Positions 1 to 5,620 of a stretch of DNA of 6,841 nucleotides are shown here, in pieces. The position numbers were made by a program, and so were the translations under genes. Source of the stretch: Alphaproteobacteria bacterium. GTDB taxonomy: Bacteria; Pseudomonadota; Alphaproteobacteria; UBA8366; JADFVY01. Numbering within the stretch: position 1 is the first letter of the stretch; every line of letters starts with the position of its first letter. The stretch spans positions 1-6,841 of the forward strand of contig JAOUMF010000113.1 of NCBI GenBank assembly GCA_029881615.1. Reading direction: 5' to 3'. The notes under the pieces are model-generated. The model made no database searches, had not been told where the DNA came from, and saw only the letters and a program-made list of their open reading frames with translations.

Positions 1-299
1 ATGGCGTTCCGTATATCGTTATAGATCAGCCCGGTTTCCGAAGAGGGCAGTGAGCGTAAATCGTCGGGCAGGCCGGCGATGACCAGGGTCTCGACAAGCG
101 TGGGCTGAAAAGCCAGCCAGAGGGCGACAACCGCGACCGCCGGCAGAAAGCCCCACAACGCAACATACCAGCCGTAATAGCGGGGCAGCGCGGACAGGTT
201 TTTCGGCAGGCCGCCGGCCATGGCCAGCGCGCGACGACGGCCGATTCGAAAACCGGCCGCGGTCAACCCGAGAAGAATGATTGTCAGAATAAACAGCAT
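1..299 (-). CDS. pstC: Phosphate ABC transporter permease PstC, N-terminal part (partial, runs off the left edge)
   Basis: An open frame starts at ATG 297-299 and runs without a stop to position 1, giving 99 codons plus two bases. PstC is one of the two inner-membrane permease subunits of the PstSCAB high-affinity phosphate importer. The visible part begins with a hydrophobic segment (residues 1-18), then a basic stretch (GRRRA, 20-24), a YYGWYVALW segment (41-49) that opens a second hydrophobic span to about residue 64, and a more polar region. This layout fits the N-terminal extension (PstC_N type) of alphaproteobacterial PstC; the permease core lies outside the window. A GGGAAAGCGGA stretch directly upstream is only a modest ribosome site. 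The gene follows pstS in the same direction after 180 bases. The identification rests on N-terminal style plus position, since no permease signature is visible. Confidence 0.8.
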   Translation of the reverse strand, partial: MLFILTIILLGLTAAGFRIGRRRALAMAGGLPKNLSALPRYYGWYVALWGFLPAVAVVALWLAFQPTLVETLVIAGLPDDLRSLPSSETGLIYNDIRNA

Positions 300-353
300 T
301 CCGCTTTCCCGATTTACGATGCCGCCAAGCGGGGAACTCTATCCACAACGGAC

Positions 354-442
354 AGCGTCATTGCAAGGCGCGTAACGCCGCGGCAGTCCGGAATCCGTCG
401 GCTCGCGGCCCTGGATTTCCGCGCTTCGCTCGCAATGACGCT
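354..442. repeat. 89-bp palindromic intergenic repeat element (REP/MITE-like) with perfect 11-bp inverted ends
   Basis: The ends AGCGTCATTGC (354-364) and GCAATGACGCT (432-442) are perfect 11-bp inverted repeats. Inside them is a second, imperfect stem: CGGAATCC (389-396) against GGATTTCCG (413-421), with one bulged base. The right flank reads CGCTTCGCTCGCAATGACG. From memory this resembles a repeat family with TCATTGCGAGCGAAGCG ends found between genes in many bacteria; I could not check this. The element has no open frame of note. It fills about half of the pstS-pstC gap inside a presumed operon, so it would be transcribed. It could fold in the mRNA and protect or truncate the pstS message. 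Confidence 0.7.
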
Positions 443-479
443 GGATATGTTCATGGATCGTCTCCGAAACCCGCCGGCA

Positions 480-1511
480 TCACATCTTTAGCGGCGTCAG
501 GCCGGCGGCCTTGTCCGCCCATTCCTTGCGCTCGTCTTCCGGCATCGGGATCAGTCCCTTGTCGGCAAGATAGCCTTCATCGCCCCAGGCCCTGTCGCTG
601 GTGAATTCGGCCAGGAATTCCTCGAGGCCCGGAACCACCCCTACATGGGCTTTCTTGGCATAGAAATACAGCGGCCGGGAAACCGGATAGCTGCCGTCGG
701 CGATCAGTTCGAATTCGGGCTCGACGCCCTCGATCTTGCTGCCCCGCACCTTGTCGGAATTCTGGTCGAGGAAGGAAAAACCGAAGATGCCCAGCGCGTC
801 GGGGTTGGCTTCCAGCTTCTGGACGATCAGATTATCGTTCTCGCCGGCCTCGACGAAGGCGCCGTCCTCGCGGATCGTCCGGCAGGCCGCCTTGAAGGCG
901 TTCTTGTCGGATTTCTCCAGCGCCCGCAGCACATCGAACTCTTCGCAGCCGGCATCCATGACCAGCTCGACGAAAGCATCGCGCGTGCCGGAGGTCGGCG
1001 GCGGGCCGAGGATCTCGATCTTCACCGCCGGAAGGTCCGGATCGACGTCCTTCCAGGTCTCGTGGGGATTGGGGACCAGGTTGCCCGTGGCGTCGGGTAT
1101 GTCCTTGGCCAGCGCCAGATACAGATCTTTCAGCGTCAACGCATACTGGGCGGCCTTCTTCGAATTCGCGACCACGATGCCGTCATAGCCCAGCTTGATC
1201 TCCACGATCTCGGCAACGCCGTTGTCGGCGCACATCTTGACCTCGGTTTCCTTGATCCGGCGCGACGAGTTGGTGACATCGGGATGTCCGACGCCGATCC
1301 CGCCGCAGAACAGCTTCAGGCCACCGCCCGATCCGGTCGCCTCGACAACCGGCGTCTTGAAATCGGTGTTCTTGCCGAAACGTTCGGCGACCGCGGTCGA
1401 AAACGGAAACACCGTCGACGAGCCAACAACCCGAATCTGGTCGCGCGCCTGCGCCGCGCCGGCGCCCAGCGCCAGGAACAGACCGGCAAGGGCCAACAGA
1501 TTTTTTGTCAT
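480..1511 (-). CDS. pstS: Phosphate-binding protein PstS, periplasmic
   Basis: This is the 343-residue solute-binding protein of the PstSCAB importer, which captures phosphate in the periplasm and delivers it to PstC/PstA. Residues 1-22 form a signal peptide ending AAQA, with cleavage likely before Arg23. Ligand-site hallmarks of the family follow: GSSTVFPF (30-37), TGSGGG (59-64), a YDG (109-111) and SGTRDAF (174-180). SYPVSRPL (274-281) is a typical C-lobe segment. Cysteines 69, 94, 189 and 210 could form two disulfides. I chose ATG 1511 over the in-frame TTG at 1529 because GGAG lies 7 bases upstream of the ATG and would be inside the gene if TTG were used. PhoR lies upstream and pstC downstream in the same direction. 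PhoB-box repeats and a leader hairpin precede it. Stop is TGA at 480-482. Confidence 0.95.
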   Translation of the reverse strand: MTKNLLALAGLFLALGAGAAQARDQIRVVGSSTVFPFSTAVAERFGKNTDFKTPVVEATGSGGGLKLFCGGIGVGHPDVTNSSRRIKETEVKMCADNGVAEIVEIKLGYDGIVVANSKKAAQYALTLKDLYLALAKDIPDATGNLVPNPHETWKDVDPDLPAVKIEILGPPPTSGTRDAFVELVMDAGCEEFDVLRALEKSDKNAFKAACRTIREDGAFVEAGENDNLIVQKLEANPDALGIFGFSFLDQNSDKVRGSKIEGVEPEFELIADGSYPVSRPLYFYAKKAHVGVVPGLEEFLAEFTSDRAWGDEGYLADKGLIPMPEDERKEWADKAAGLTPLKM

Positions 1512-1518
1512 TACGAAA

Positions 1519-1522
1519 CTCC
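1519..1522 (-). promoter_or_regulatory. Ribosome binding site that fixes the pstS start
   Basis: GGAG on the minus strand lies 7 bases before ATG 1511. An upstream in-frame TTG at 1529 has no comparable site and would put this motif inside the coding region, so the ATG is preferred. Confidence 0.7.
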
Positions 1523-1538
1523 AATTCAAATTTCCACC

Positions 1539-1560
1539 GGTTCCCGGCCATCCGGGAACC
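1539..1560 (-). promoter_or_regulatory. Perfect 9-bp stem-loop in the pstS leader
   Basis: GGTTCCCGG (1539-1547) and CCGGGAACC (1552-1560) are perfectly complementary around a 4-base loop. The structure lies between the PhoB boxes and the pstS start, with about 27 bases between its 3' foot and the start codon, so it should be in the 5' untranslated region. No T-run follows it on the minus strand (the next bases are GGTGGAAATTT), so a classic terminator is unlikely. It could stabilise the message, terminate phoR read-through weakly, or be a protein-binding palindrome. Confidence 0.55.
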
Positions 1561-1597
1561 TTCGCGAGAAACTCTACGGCCGCTTCGTGAAACCTCT

Positions 1598-1637
1598 ACA
1601 ACAGTTACATGACAACTATATGACAACTACCTGTCAT
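1598..1637 (-). promoter_or_regulatory. PhoB-box array upstream of pstS
   Basis: On the minus strand, TTGTCAT (1626-1620), TTGTCAT (1615-1609) and CTGTTGT (1604-1598) repeat with an exact 11-base period. The first two are 6/7 and the third 5/7 matches to the PhoB heptamer CTGTCAT. A 7/7 copy, CTGTCAT, lies on the opposite strand at 1631-1637, so the array has one inverted unit at its upstream edge. The 7+4 spacing is the established layout of Pho boxes, where a PhoB dimer binds two direct heptamers and replaces the -35 element. A weak -10 candidate, TAGAGG (1598-1593), lies about 10 bases after the second heptamer. The position, just after the phoR stop and about 87 bases before the pstS start, supports PhoB activation of pstS(C...). 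Confidence 0.85.
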
Positions 1638-1657
1638 ATACCTGCAAACTACATCTT

Positions 1658-3016
1658 TCAGAGCGCCAGCTCCCTCGCCGGCTTGGTCGGCAGAATCACC
1701 GAAAACCTGCTGCCTTTTCCCGGCGCGCTCTCGATCGCCAGGCGCCCTCGATGGCGGCTGACGATATGTTTGACGATCGCCAGGCCCAGCCCGGTGCCGC
1801 CGCGTTCGCGGCTACGCGCCGCGTCAACCCGATAGAAACGCTCGGTCAGGCGCGGAATATGAAGGGCGGGTATTCCCTCGCCCTCGTCTTCGACAGCGAT
1901 CGTGATATGGCCCGCCGGTTCCGGCCTGACGCTCACGCGGACCTCACCGCCGTCGCGGCCATAGCGAATCGCGTTGCCGATCAGGTTTTCAAAAACCTCG
2001 GCCAGTTGATCCCGGTCAGCCGCCAGTCGCGGCAGGTCGCCAGGCAGGTCGAGAGTAACCGTCACGTTGCGTTTCGCGGCCTGCTGTTCCAGAAGACCCA
2101 CGGCTTCATCCAGCAATCCGCCAATCGAGACGCTGTCGGTGGGGCGGGAATGTTCGTCCATTTCGATGCGCGACAACGACAGCAGATCCTCCACCAGACG
2201 CGCCATGCGTCGCGCCTGCTCGTCCATGATAGCGAGAAACTTCGTCCGCGCCTCGACATCCTCGCGCGCCGGCCCTTGCAGGGTCTCGATATAACCAAGC
2301 AGGCTGGCCAGGGGGGTCTTGAGCTCATGGCTGACATTGGCGACGAAATCGGCCCGCATCCGCTCGGTCTGTTCCAGCGCGGTAAGATCGTGGAACACGG
2401 CGATCGCCGCATCAGGCAAGTCCTCTCCCAACGGTTCGACCCGAACCGCGAAATGGCGCTCGATCGGTACCGGAAAAGAAATTTCGATGGATTGCCCCTT
2501 TGCGCCCTCGAGCACGGCGTCGACCGCGTCGAGCAATTCCGGATTGCGCACCACGCTGGCAAGGTCATGCCCGGTCAGGCTGATACCGGTCAATTCCCGC
2601 GCGGACCTGTTCGCGCGGGTAACCGTGCGATCCTGCGCAATAAGCAAAACCGGATCGGGCAACACATCGATGACGCGCGGTTGCTCGGAAGCCTCGGCCG
2701 TCAATTGATCTGTCTGTTCGCGCCACAACCGCACCAGCCGGTCGAAGGCGCGGTTAAGCCCATCGCTGGCAACTGGCCGACCCGGGTCGGGGGTGCCGGA
2801 CACCAGCGCATCGACCCGCCGGCGCAGGGCATCCCTCAAACGGGCCGGACGCCAGGCAATCAGCCCGGCAAGCAGGGCCGCAAGCAATGCCGAAAGAAGC
2901 CCGAGGCGAAACGGAAGAAAGCCTCCGAACACCAGCAACGTCAGCACGATCCAGGCCGGGACGGCGCTACGCAGACTTATCTGTACCCATTTTCTGGGGC
3001 GTTGAAAGCGGTACAC
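1658..3016 (-). CDS. phoR: Phosphate regulon sensor histidine kinase PhoR
   Basis: This 452-residue membrane histidine kinase should autophosphorylate under phosphate limitation and transfer the phosphate to PhoB. Two hydrophobic segments (about 18-33 and 37-55) are joined by a very short loop, with no periplasmic sensor domain, as is usual for PhoR. A linker and a PAS domain (about 110-212, including VLPDPVLLI at 118-126) follow. The HisKA domain carries NVSHELKTPL with phospho-acceptor His230. The ATPase domain has the N box (ENLIGNAIRYG, 343-353), the G1 box (DEGEGIP, 377-383), the F box (ERFYRVD, 392-398) and the G2 box (GGTGLGLAIVKH, 406-417). The start is the GTG at 3014-3016; an in-frame TAG lies six codons upstream, no in-frame ATG is available nearby, and no strong ribosome site precedes it, so the exact start is uncertain. 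The gene reads toward pstS. No phoB is in the window. Confidence 0.95.
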   Translation of the reverse strand: MYRFQRPRKWVQISLRSAVPAWIVLTLLVFGGFLPFRLGLLSALLAALLAGLIAWRPARLRDALRRRVDALVSGTPDPGRPVASDGLNRAFDRLVRLWREQTDQLTAEASEQPRVIDVLPDPVLLIAQDRTVTRANRSARELTGISLTGHDLASVVRNPELLDAVDAVLEGAKGQSIEISFPVPIERHFAVRVEPLGEDLPDAAIAVFHDLTALEQTERMRADFVANVSHELKTPLASLLGYIETLQGPAREDVEARTKFLAIMDEQARRMARLVEDLLSLSRIEMDEHSRPTDSVSIGGLLDEAVGLLEQQAAKRNVTVTLDLPGDLPRLAADRDQLAEVFENLIGNAIRYGRDGGEVRVSVRPEPAGHITIAVEDEGEGIPALHIPRLTERFYRVDAARSRERGGTGLGLAIVKHIVSRHRGRLAIESAPGKGSRFSVILPTKPARELAL

Positions 3017-3103
3017 CTGCAGGAGCCATTCTCGCTATGAAAAGTTCATCGACCATAACAGATAATTCGGCGGCATACAGCGGCAACCGCGCCGGCGCGC
3101 CCG

Positions 3104-3129
3104 GTTTGTTAAGCTAAACTTAATGAAAC
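3104..3129. promoter_or_regulatory. Imperfect dyad in the divergent phoR / secreted-protein promoter region
   Basis: TTAAG (3109-3113) and CTTAA (3119-3123) are perfect inverted repeats around CTAAA. The match extends outward with one bulged base to GTTT (3104-3107) and GAAAC (3125-3129). The site lies in the AT-rich part of the 191-base gap between phoR (minus strand) and the gene at 3208 (plus strand), where both promoters must lie. It could be an operator or chance. No convincing -35/-10 pair or Pho-box repeat was seen for either gene here. Confidence 0.25.
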
Positions 3130-3207
3130 ATGGTGTCTTATGGCGGTGTAACACGTCAATTTCCTGGCTGGAAGAGTTCCTCGCCGTACAGGCGTGAGGA
3201 TTGAAAG

Positions 3208-3840
3208 ATGCACAAACTTATTGGACTGTCTGTTCTGGTGATCGCCGTTTGTACGGCGGCGCCGCCTGCGTCGGCGGGAAAATATACCGGCCCCGGGCTG
3301 TCTGCCGAGATCACGATCACGGATCCCAAACTGGGCGAAGGCCGATTCAGAGGGCGCTACTATTTCGATCGTGGCGGGTATCGCATTGATATCAATGGAC
3401 GATCCAAGTTTCGCTCTTTTGTTTTTAACAGTTTTGGACAGTATTTCATATCGGTCGGATCAAACAGGCGGATGGAGATCGACGAAGACAGGCACGGCGC
3501 CAAATCAACACTGTTCGGAGATGCGCCCTGTGCCGGCTACAAGAGAGCTGTCAATATAGGTTCCGACAACAAAAGTGGCCGTGAACTTCAGGTTTGGCGG
3601 TGCGACCGGCCCCAACAGCCGCTTCTCGACGCAGGCTTTTCCAGGGATCACAAGGTTACCCTGTGGTATGACACCGAACTGAAGCATTTTGTTATCAAGG
3701 AAACGAACAACGGCGTGAAGATCGAATTGCGGAAAATTATCCCGGGACGCCAGGCACCGGCATTGTTCAGCGCTCCTGGCGAAGCCGGTCCCATAAGCTC
3801 AACGGAGCGTATCGCCGACGTCGAAACCGTTGAGCAATAA
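3208..3840 (+). CDS. Secreted protein of unknown function, first of three tandem paralogs (DUF4412/LolA-like)
   Basis: The product has 210 residues. ATG 3208 is preceded by GAGGA (3196-3200) with 7 bases of spacing. Residues 1-23 are a signal peptide ending ASA, giving a mature start near GKYTGPGLSAE. The YTGPG start recurs in the third paralog. Shared landmarks are Cys108 (PCAGY), a GRELQVWRC stretch ending in Cys132, and LWYDTELKHFVIK (152-164). The cysteine spacing of 24 residues equals that in both relatives, so a disulfide is plausible. Only this copy lacks the LFEIPA-type ending: it has LFSAPGEAG (186-194) and an extra acidic tail. The family appearance (beta-rich, secreted, WYD segment) suggests a LolA/RseB-like half-barrel such as DUF4412, but that is inference. 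Divergent from phoR; the next paralog starts 35 bases downstream, so the two are probably cotranscribed. Confidence 0.85.
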   Translation: MHKLIGLSVLVIAVCTAAPPASAGKYTGPGLSAEITITDPKLGEGRFRGRYYFDRGGYRIDINGRSKFRSFVFNSFGQYFISVGSNRRMEIDEDRHGAKSTLFGDAPCAGYKRAVNIGSDNKSGRELQVWRCDRPQQPLLDAGFSRDHKVTLWYDTELKHFVIKETNNGVKIELRKIIPGRQAPALFSAPGEAGPISSTERIADVETVEQ

Positions 3841-3875
3841 CATTCGGATAATCTTGCAGCGGTGAGAACAGAACG

Positions 3876-4439
3876 GTGATTTCCAATTTTGCACGATCCG
3901 TTGCCGCGGCCATTGCCGTGACGGCTTTACTGTGGGCCGAAAATGCCGGAGCGGACGGTTACAGGGGCGAGTCGTTTTCCGCCGAAACCTGGTTCGGTAC
4001 CGAGGACGCGCTGGAATTGCGTTACAATCTATATATCGGCAAGGATGGATACCGCCTCGAATCGATCAACCCCGTTGAAGGCCCGGACATAATCATCGCG
4101 CAGTTCGCCGTGCCCCGTTTCGTCTATATCGACGTTAATACGGGTGCGGTCAATTTCCTGCCAATGGGAGAGAACGACTGGGGCCGGTTTAGTGGCATCG
4201 CTTGCGCGGATTTTGAATATCGGCAACAGCTGGGCACGGCGGAACTATCGGGCAGAGCGGTCGAAATATGGCAATGCATCGGCAGCAAGCGATATAAACC
4301 GGACACCAGGATCTGGTGGGACCCGGTACTGCTCTATCAGGTGCGGTCGGACGAAGAGGGATATATCACCGAGCTTCGGAACATAAGGCCGGGCAATCCC
4401 GACGCGGCGCTATTCGAAATACCGGCCGACCTGAAATAA
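3876..4439 (+). CDS. Secreted protein of unknown function, second of three tandem paralogs
   Basis: The product has 187 residues. It starts at GTG 3876-3878; an in-frame stop at 3849-3851 and the lack of any other early start leave this as the only option that keeps the signal peptide. GGTGAG (3861-3866) lies 9 bases upstream. Residues 1-26 form a signal peptide ending AGA, followed by DGYRGESFSAE, like the first paralog's GKYTGPGLSAE. Shared landmarks are Cys110 (ACADF), LGTAELSGRAVEIWQC (119-134, ending in Cys134), IWWDPVLLY (146-154, the second W in place of the usual Y) and a terminal ALFEIPADLK. The two cysteines are again 24 residues apart. The family is not identified with certainty. 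It lies 35 bases after the first paralog and 110 before the third. A periplasmic or surface location is inferred from the signal peptide. Confidence 0.85.
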   Translation: MISNFARSVAAAIAVTALLWAENAGADGYRGESFSAETWFGTEDALELRYNLYIGKDGYRLESINPVEGPDIIIAQFAVPRFVYIDVNTGAVNFLPMGENDWGRFSGIACADFEYRQQLGTAELSGRAVEIWQCIGSKRYKPDTRIWWDPVLLYQVRSDEEGYITELRNIRPGNPDAALFEIPADLK

Positions 4440-4536
4440 GCTAGCGTAACCAGCGCATCGCCGTTGTGTCTTTACCCTCCGGTTGATTTTGCATAGCTTG
4501 TCTTCTGGCAGGGGGTGTCCAACACATGAAACAGGC

Positions 4537-4543
4537 AGGAGAA
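4537..4543 (+). promoter_or_regulatory. Ribosome binding site that fixes the start of the third paralog
   Basis: AGGAGAA lies 6 bases before ATG 4550. An in-frame ATG at 4526 would put this near-consensus site inside the gene and add eight residues ahead of an already complete signal peptide, so 4550 is preferred. A GGGGG run about 10 bases before 4526 keeps the longer form possible. Confidence 0.65.
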
Positions 4544-4549
4544 TTATCA

Positions 4550-5176
4550 ATGTGGACGAGGATCAAGGTTGCAGCGGCAACTGCGGCCTTTCTGGCGGTG
4601 GGTGCGAACGCGGCGAGTGCTGACAGTTATACCGGGCCCGGTTTTGCGGGCGTCGCGTGGGCCAAGGAAAGCAACCAGAAGGCCGTGAAGTTCGGGGCCA
4701 TTAATGTCGGTGCCGAAGGACTGAAGATGGATATCGAGCAGCAAGGACAGCGCGTTTCCATAATCCGTCTATGGGATGCGGATGTTGCTTTTTCCCTGAT
4801 GCACGACCAGAAAATGTACATGGAAATACCGCCGGAACAAACCGGCTGGGATGATTATTCGGAAGAAGCCTGCACGGGTTTTGAAAAAGGCGAAAAGCTG
4901 GGTTCGGAAACCGTAAATGGCCGCGACACCGAAAAATGGAGCTGTACCGGCCAGGCCTTCGTGCCGGAAGGGAGCCAGGCGGCCGACGCCACTGTCTGGT
5001 ACGATCCGAAACTGAAATTCGCCATTAAGTCCATCGACGCGGACGGTAACGAATTTGAAGTGAAGGACATCAAGGTCGGCGCCCAGAAAAGTTCAATGTA
5101 CGAAATTCCGGCCGGTTATCAGAAGTTCGACATGAACGCCATGATGCAACAGATGATGCAGCAGGGTCAGCAGTAG
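4550..5176 (+). CDS. Secreted protein of unknown function, third tandem paralog, with Met/Gln-rich tail
   Basis: From ATG 4550 the product has 208 residues (216 if the ATG at 4526 is used). Residues 1-24 are a signal peptide ending AASA, then DSYTGPGFAG. GLKMDIEQQGQRVSIIRLWD (57-76), KMYMEIP (88-94), LGSETVNGRDTEKWSC (117-132), TVWYDPKLKFAIK (148-160) and SMYEIPAGYQKF (182-193) read like a DUF4412-type protein, in which a marker strand, a YMEIP strand and an EIPAGY end are usual. That assignment is from memory. Cys108 and Cys132 match the paired cysteines of the two upstream paralogs in spacing. The last 16 residues are almost only Met and Gln (MNAMMQQMMQQGQQ). The 110-base gap before it has no clear terminator or promoter, so it may be cotranscribed with the others. 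An intrinsic terminator follows. Confidence 0.85.
   Translation: MWTRIKVAAATAAFLAVGANAASADSYTGPGFAGVAWAKESNQKAVKFGAINVGAEGLKMDIEQQGQRVSIIRLWDADVAFSLMHDQKMYMEIPPEQTGWDDYSEEACTGFEKGEKLGSETVNGRDTEKWSCTGQAFVPEGSQAADATVWYDPKLKFAIKSIDADGNEFEVKDIKVGAQKSSMYEIPAGYQKFDMNAMMQQMMQQGQQ
5141..5164 (+). repeat. 12-bp tandem repeat (two copies) at the 3' end of the third paralog
   Basis: ATGATGCAACAG (5141-5152) is followed directly by ATGATGCAGCAG (5153-5164), 11 of 12 bases identical. It is in frame and encodes MMQQ twice. Copy-number change would lengthen or shorten the tail by four residues without a frameshift. Confidence 0.75.
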
Positions 5177-5206
5177 CAAACACGTCGAGCCACGGTGTGA
5201 AACGGC

Positions 5207-5237
5207 AACGCCCGGAGTCATCGCTCCGGGCGTTTTT
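5207..5237 (+). terminator. Intrinsic terminator of the secreted-protein cluster, possibly shared with glnK
   Basis: AACGCCCGGAG (5207-5217) pairs perfectly with CTCCGGGCGTT (5224-5234) around a 6-base loop, an 11-bp GC-rich stem, and a run of T follows (5233-5237). It lies 30 bases after the stop at 5176 and just beyond the end of glnK on the other strand. Read leftward, the stem is followed only by TTGCCGTTT, so termination from glnK would be weaker. Confidence 0.9.
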
Positions 5238-5240
5238 CAT

Positions 5241-5579
5241 TTACAGCGCGTTATTGCCGCTTTCGCCTGTCCGAATGCGAACGGCCACTTCCAGGGGAAG
5301 CACGAAGATTTTCCCGTCGCCGATCTGACCCGTACCAGCGGATTCCTGGATAGCCTGCATGGCGCGTTCGGCCAGATCGTCGGCCACGGCGATCTCGATT
5401 TTGATCTTGGGCACGAAATTTACCGTGTATTCGGATCCACGGTAAATTTCCTTGTGACCCTTCTGACGGCCATAACCCTTTACCTCACTCGCGGTCATGC
5501 CCTCGATGCCCATTTCCGTCAGGGCTTCGCGGACATTATCGAGTCTGGACGGTTTGATGACGGCGACAATGAATTTCAT
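5241..5579 (-). CDS. glnK: Nitrogen regulatory PII protein GlnK
   Basis: The product is 112 residues, the standard PII length. PII trimers sense ATP/ADP and 2-oxoglutarate and, in the GlnK subtype, bind and block AmtB. From ATG 5579 the numbering falls into register with the family: Gly37 and Gln39 in the 2-oxoglutarate region, the T-loop Tyr51 (YRGSEYTVNF) that GlnD uridylylates, the B-loop Thr83-Gly84 with Gly87-Asp88-Gly89-Lys90 (IGDGK), and Arg101/Arg103 near the C-terminus. An in-frame ATG at 5588 would add MPE; its only ribosome-site candidate (AGAGG) is just 2 bases away, so the conventional start is preferred although the spacing from 5579 is long. The gene follows amtB by 41 bases on the same strand. 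GlnK rather than GlnB is called mainly from the linkage to amtB. Confidence 0.95.
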   Translation of the reverse strand: MKFIVAVIKPSRLDNVREALTEMGIEGMTASEVKGYGRQKGHKEIYRGSEYTVNFVPKIKIEIAVADDLAERAMQAIQESAGTGQIGDGKIFVLPLEVAVRIRTGESGNNAL

Positions 5580-5620
5580 TTCCGGCATATCCTCTATGTC
5601 TGATTCCGCGAATTTCCAAT

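Noticed and set aside
645..1835. Long plus-strand open frame opposite pstS, extending into phoR
   Set aside because: It is antisense to a well-identified PstS and the end of PhoR, its translation looks like no known family, and long antisense frames are expected in GC-rich coding DNA.
1751..3040. 429-codon plus-strand open frame opposite phoR
   Set aside because: It lies across nearly all of PhoR, whose motifs are complete on the minus strand; the antisense product is rich in R, Q and G with no domain.
3037..3117. 26-codon plus-strand open frame in the phoR upstream region
   Set aside because: It has an AGGAG only at long spacing (11 bases), no hydrophobic segment or recognisable motif, and ends in the AT-rich likely promoter region; too little to call a gene.
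3244..3255. Possible lipobox (IAVC, Cys15) in the first paralog, which would make it a lipoprotein
   Set aside because: The residue before the cysteine is Val rather than Gly, Ala or Ser, and a good signal peptidase I site (ASA, residues 21-23) follows.
4506..4521. Possible sigma-54 promoter (TGGCA) before the third paralog
   Set aside because: The TGGCA has no GC/TTGC element at the required spacing downstream.
5597..5620. Separate promoter for glnK in the 41-base gap after amtB
   Set aside because: No -35/-10 or sigma-54 pattern can be seen, and the short gap fits cotranscription with amtB.
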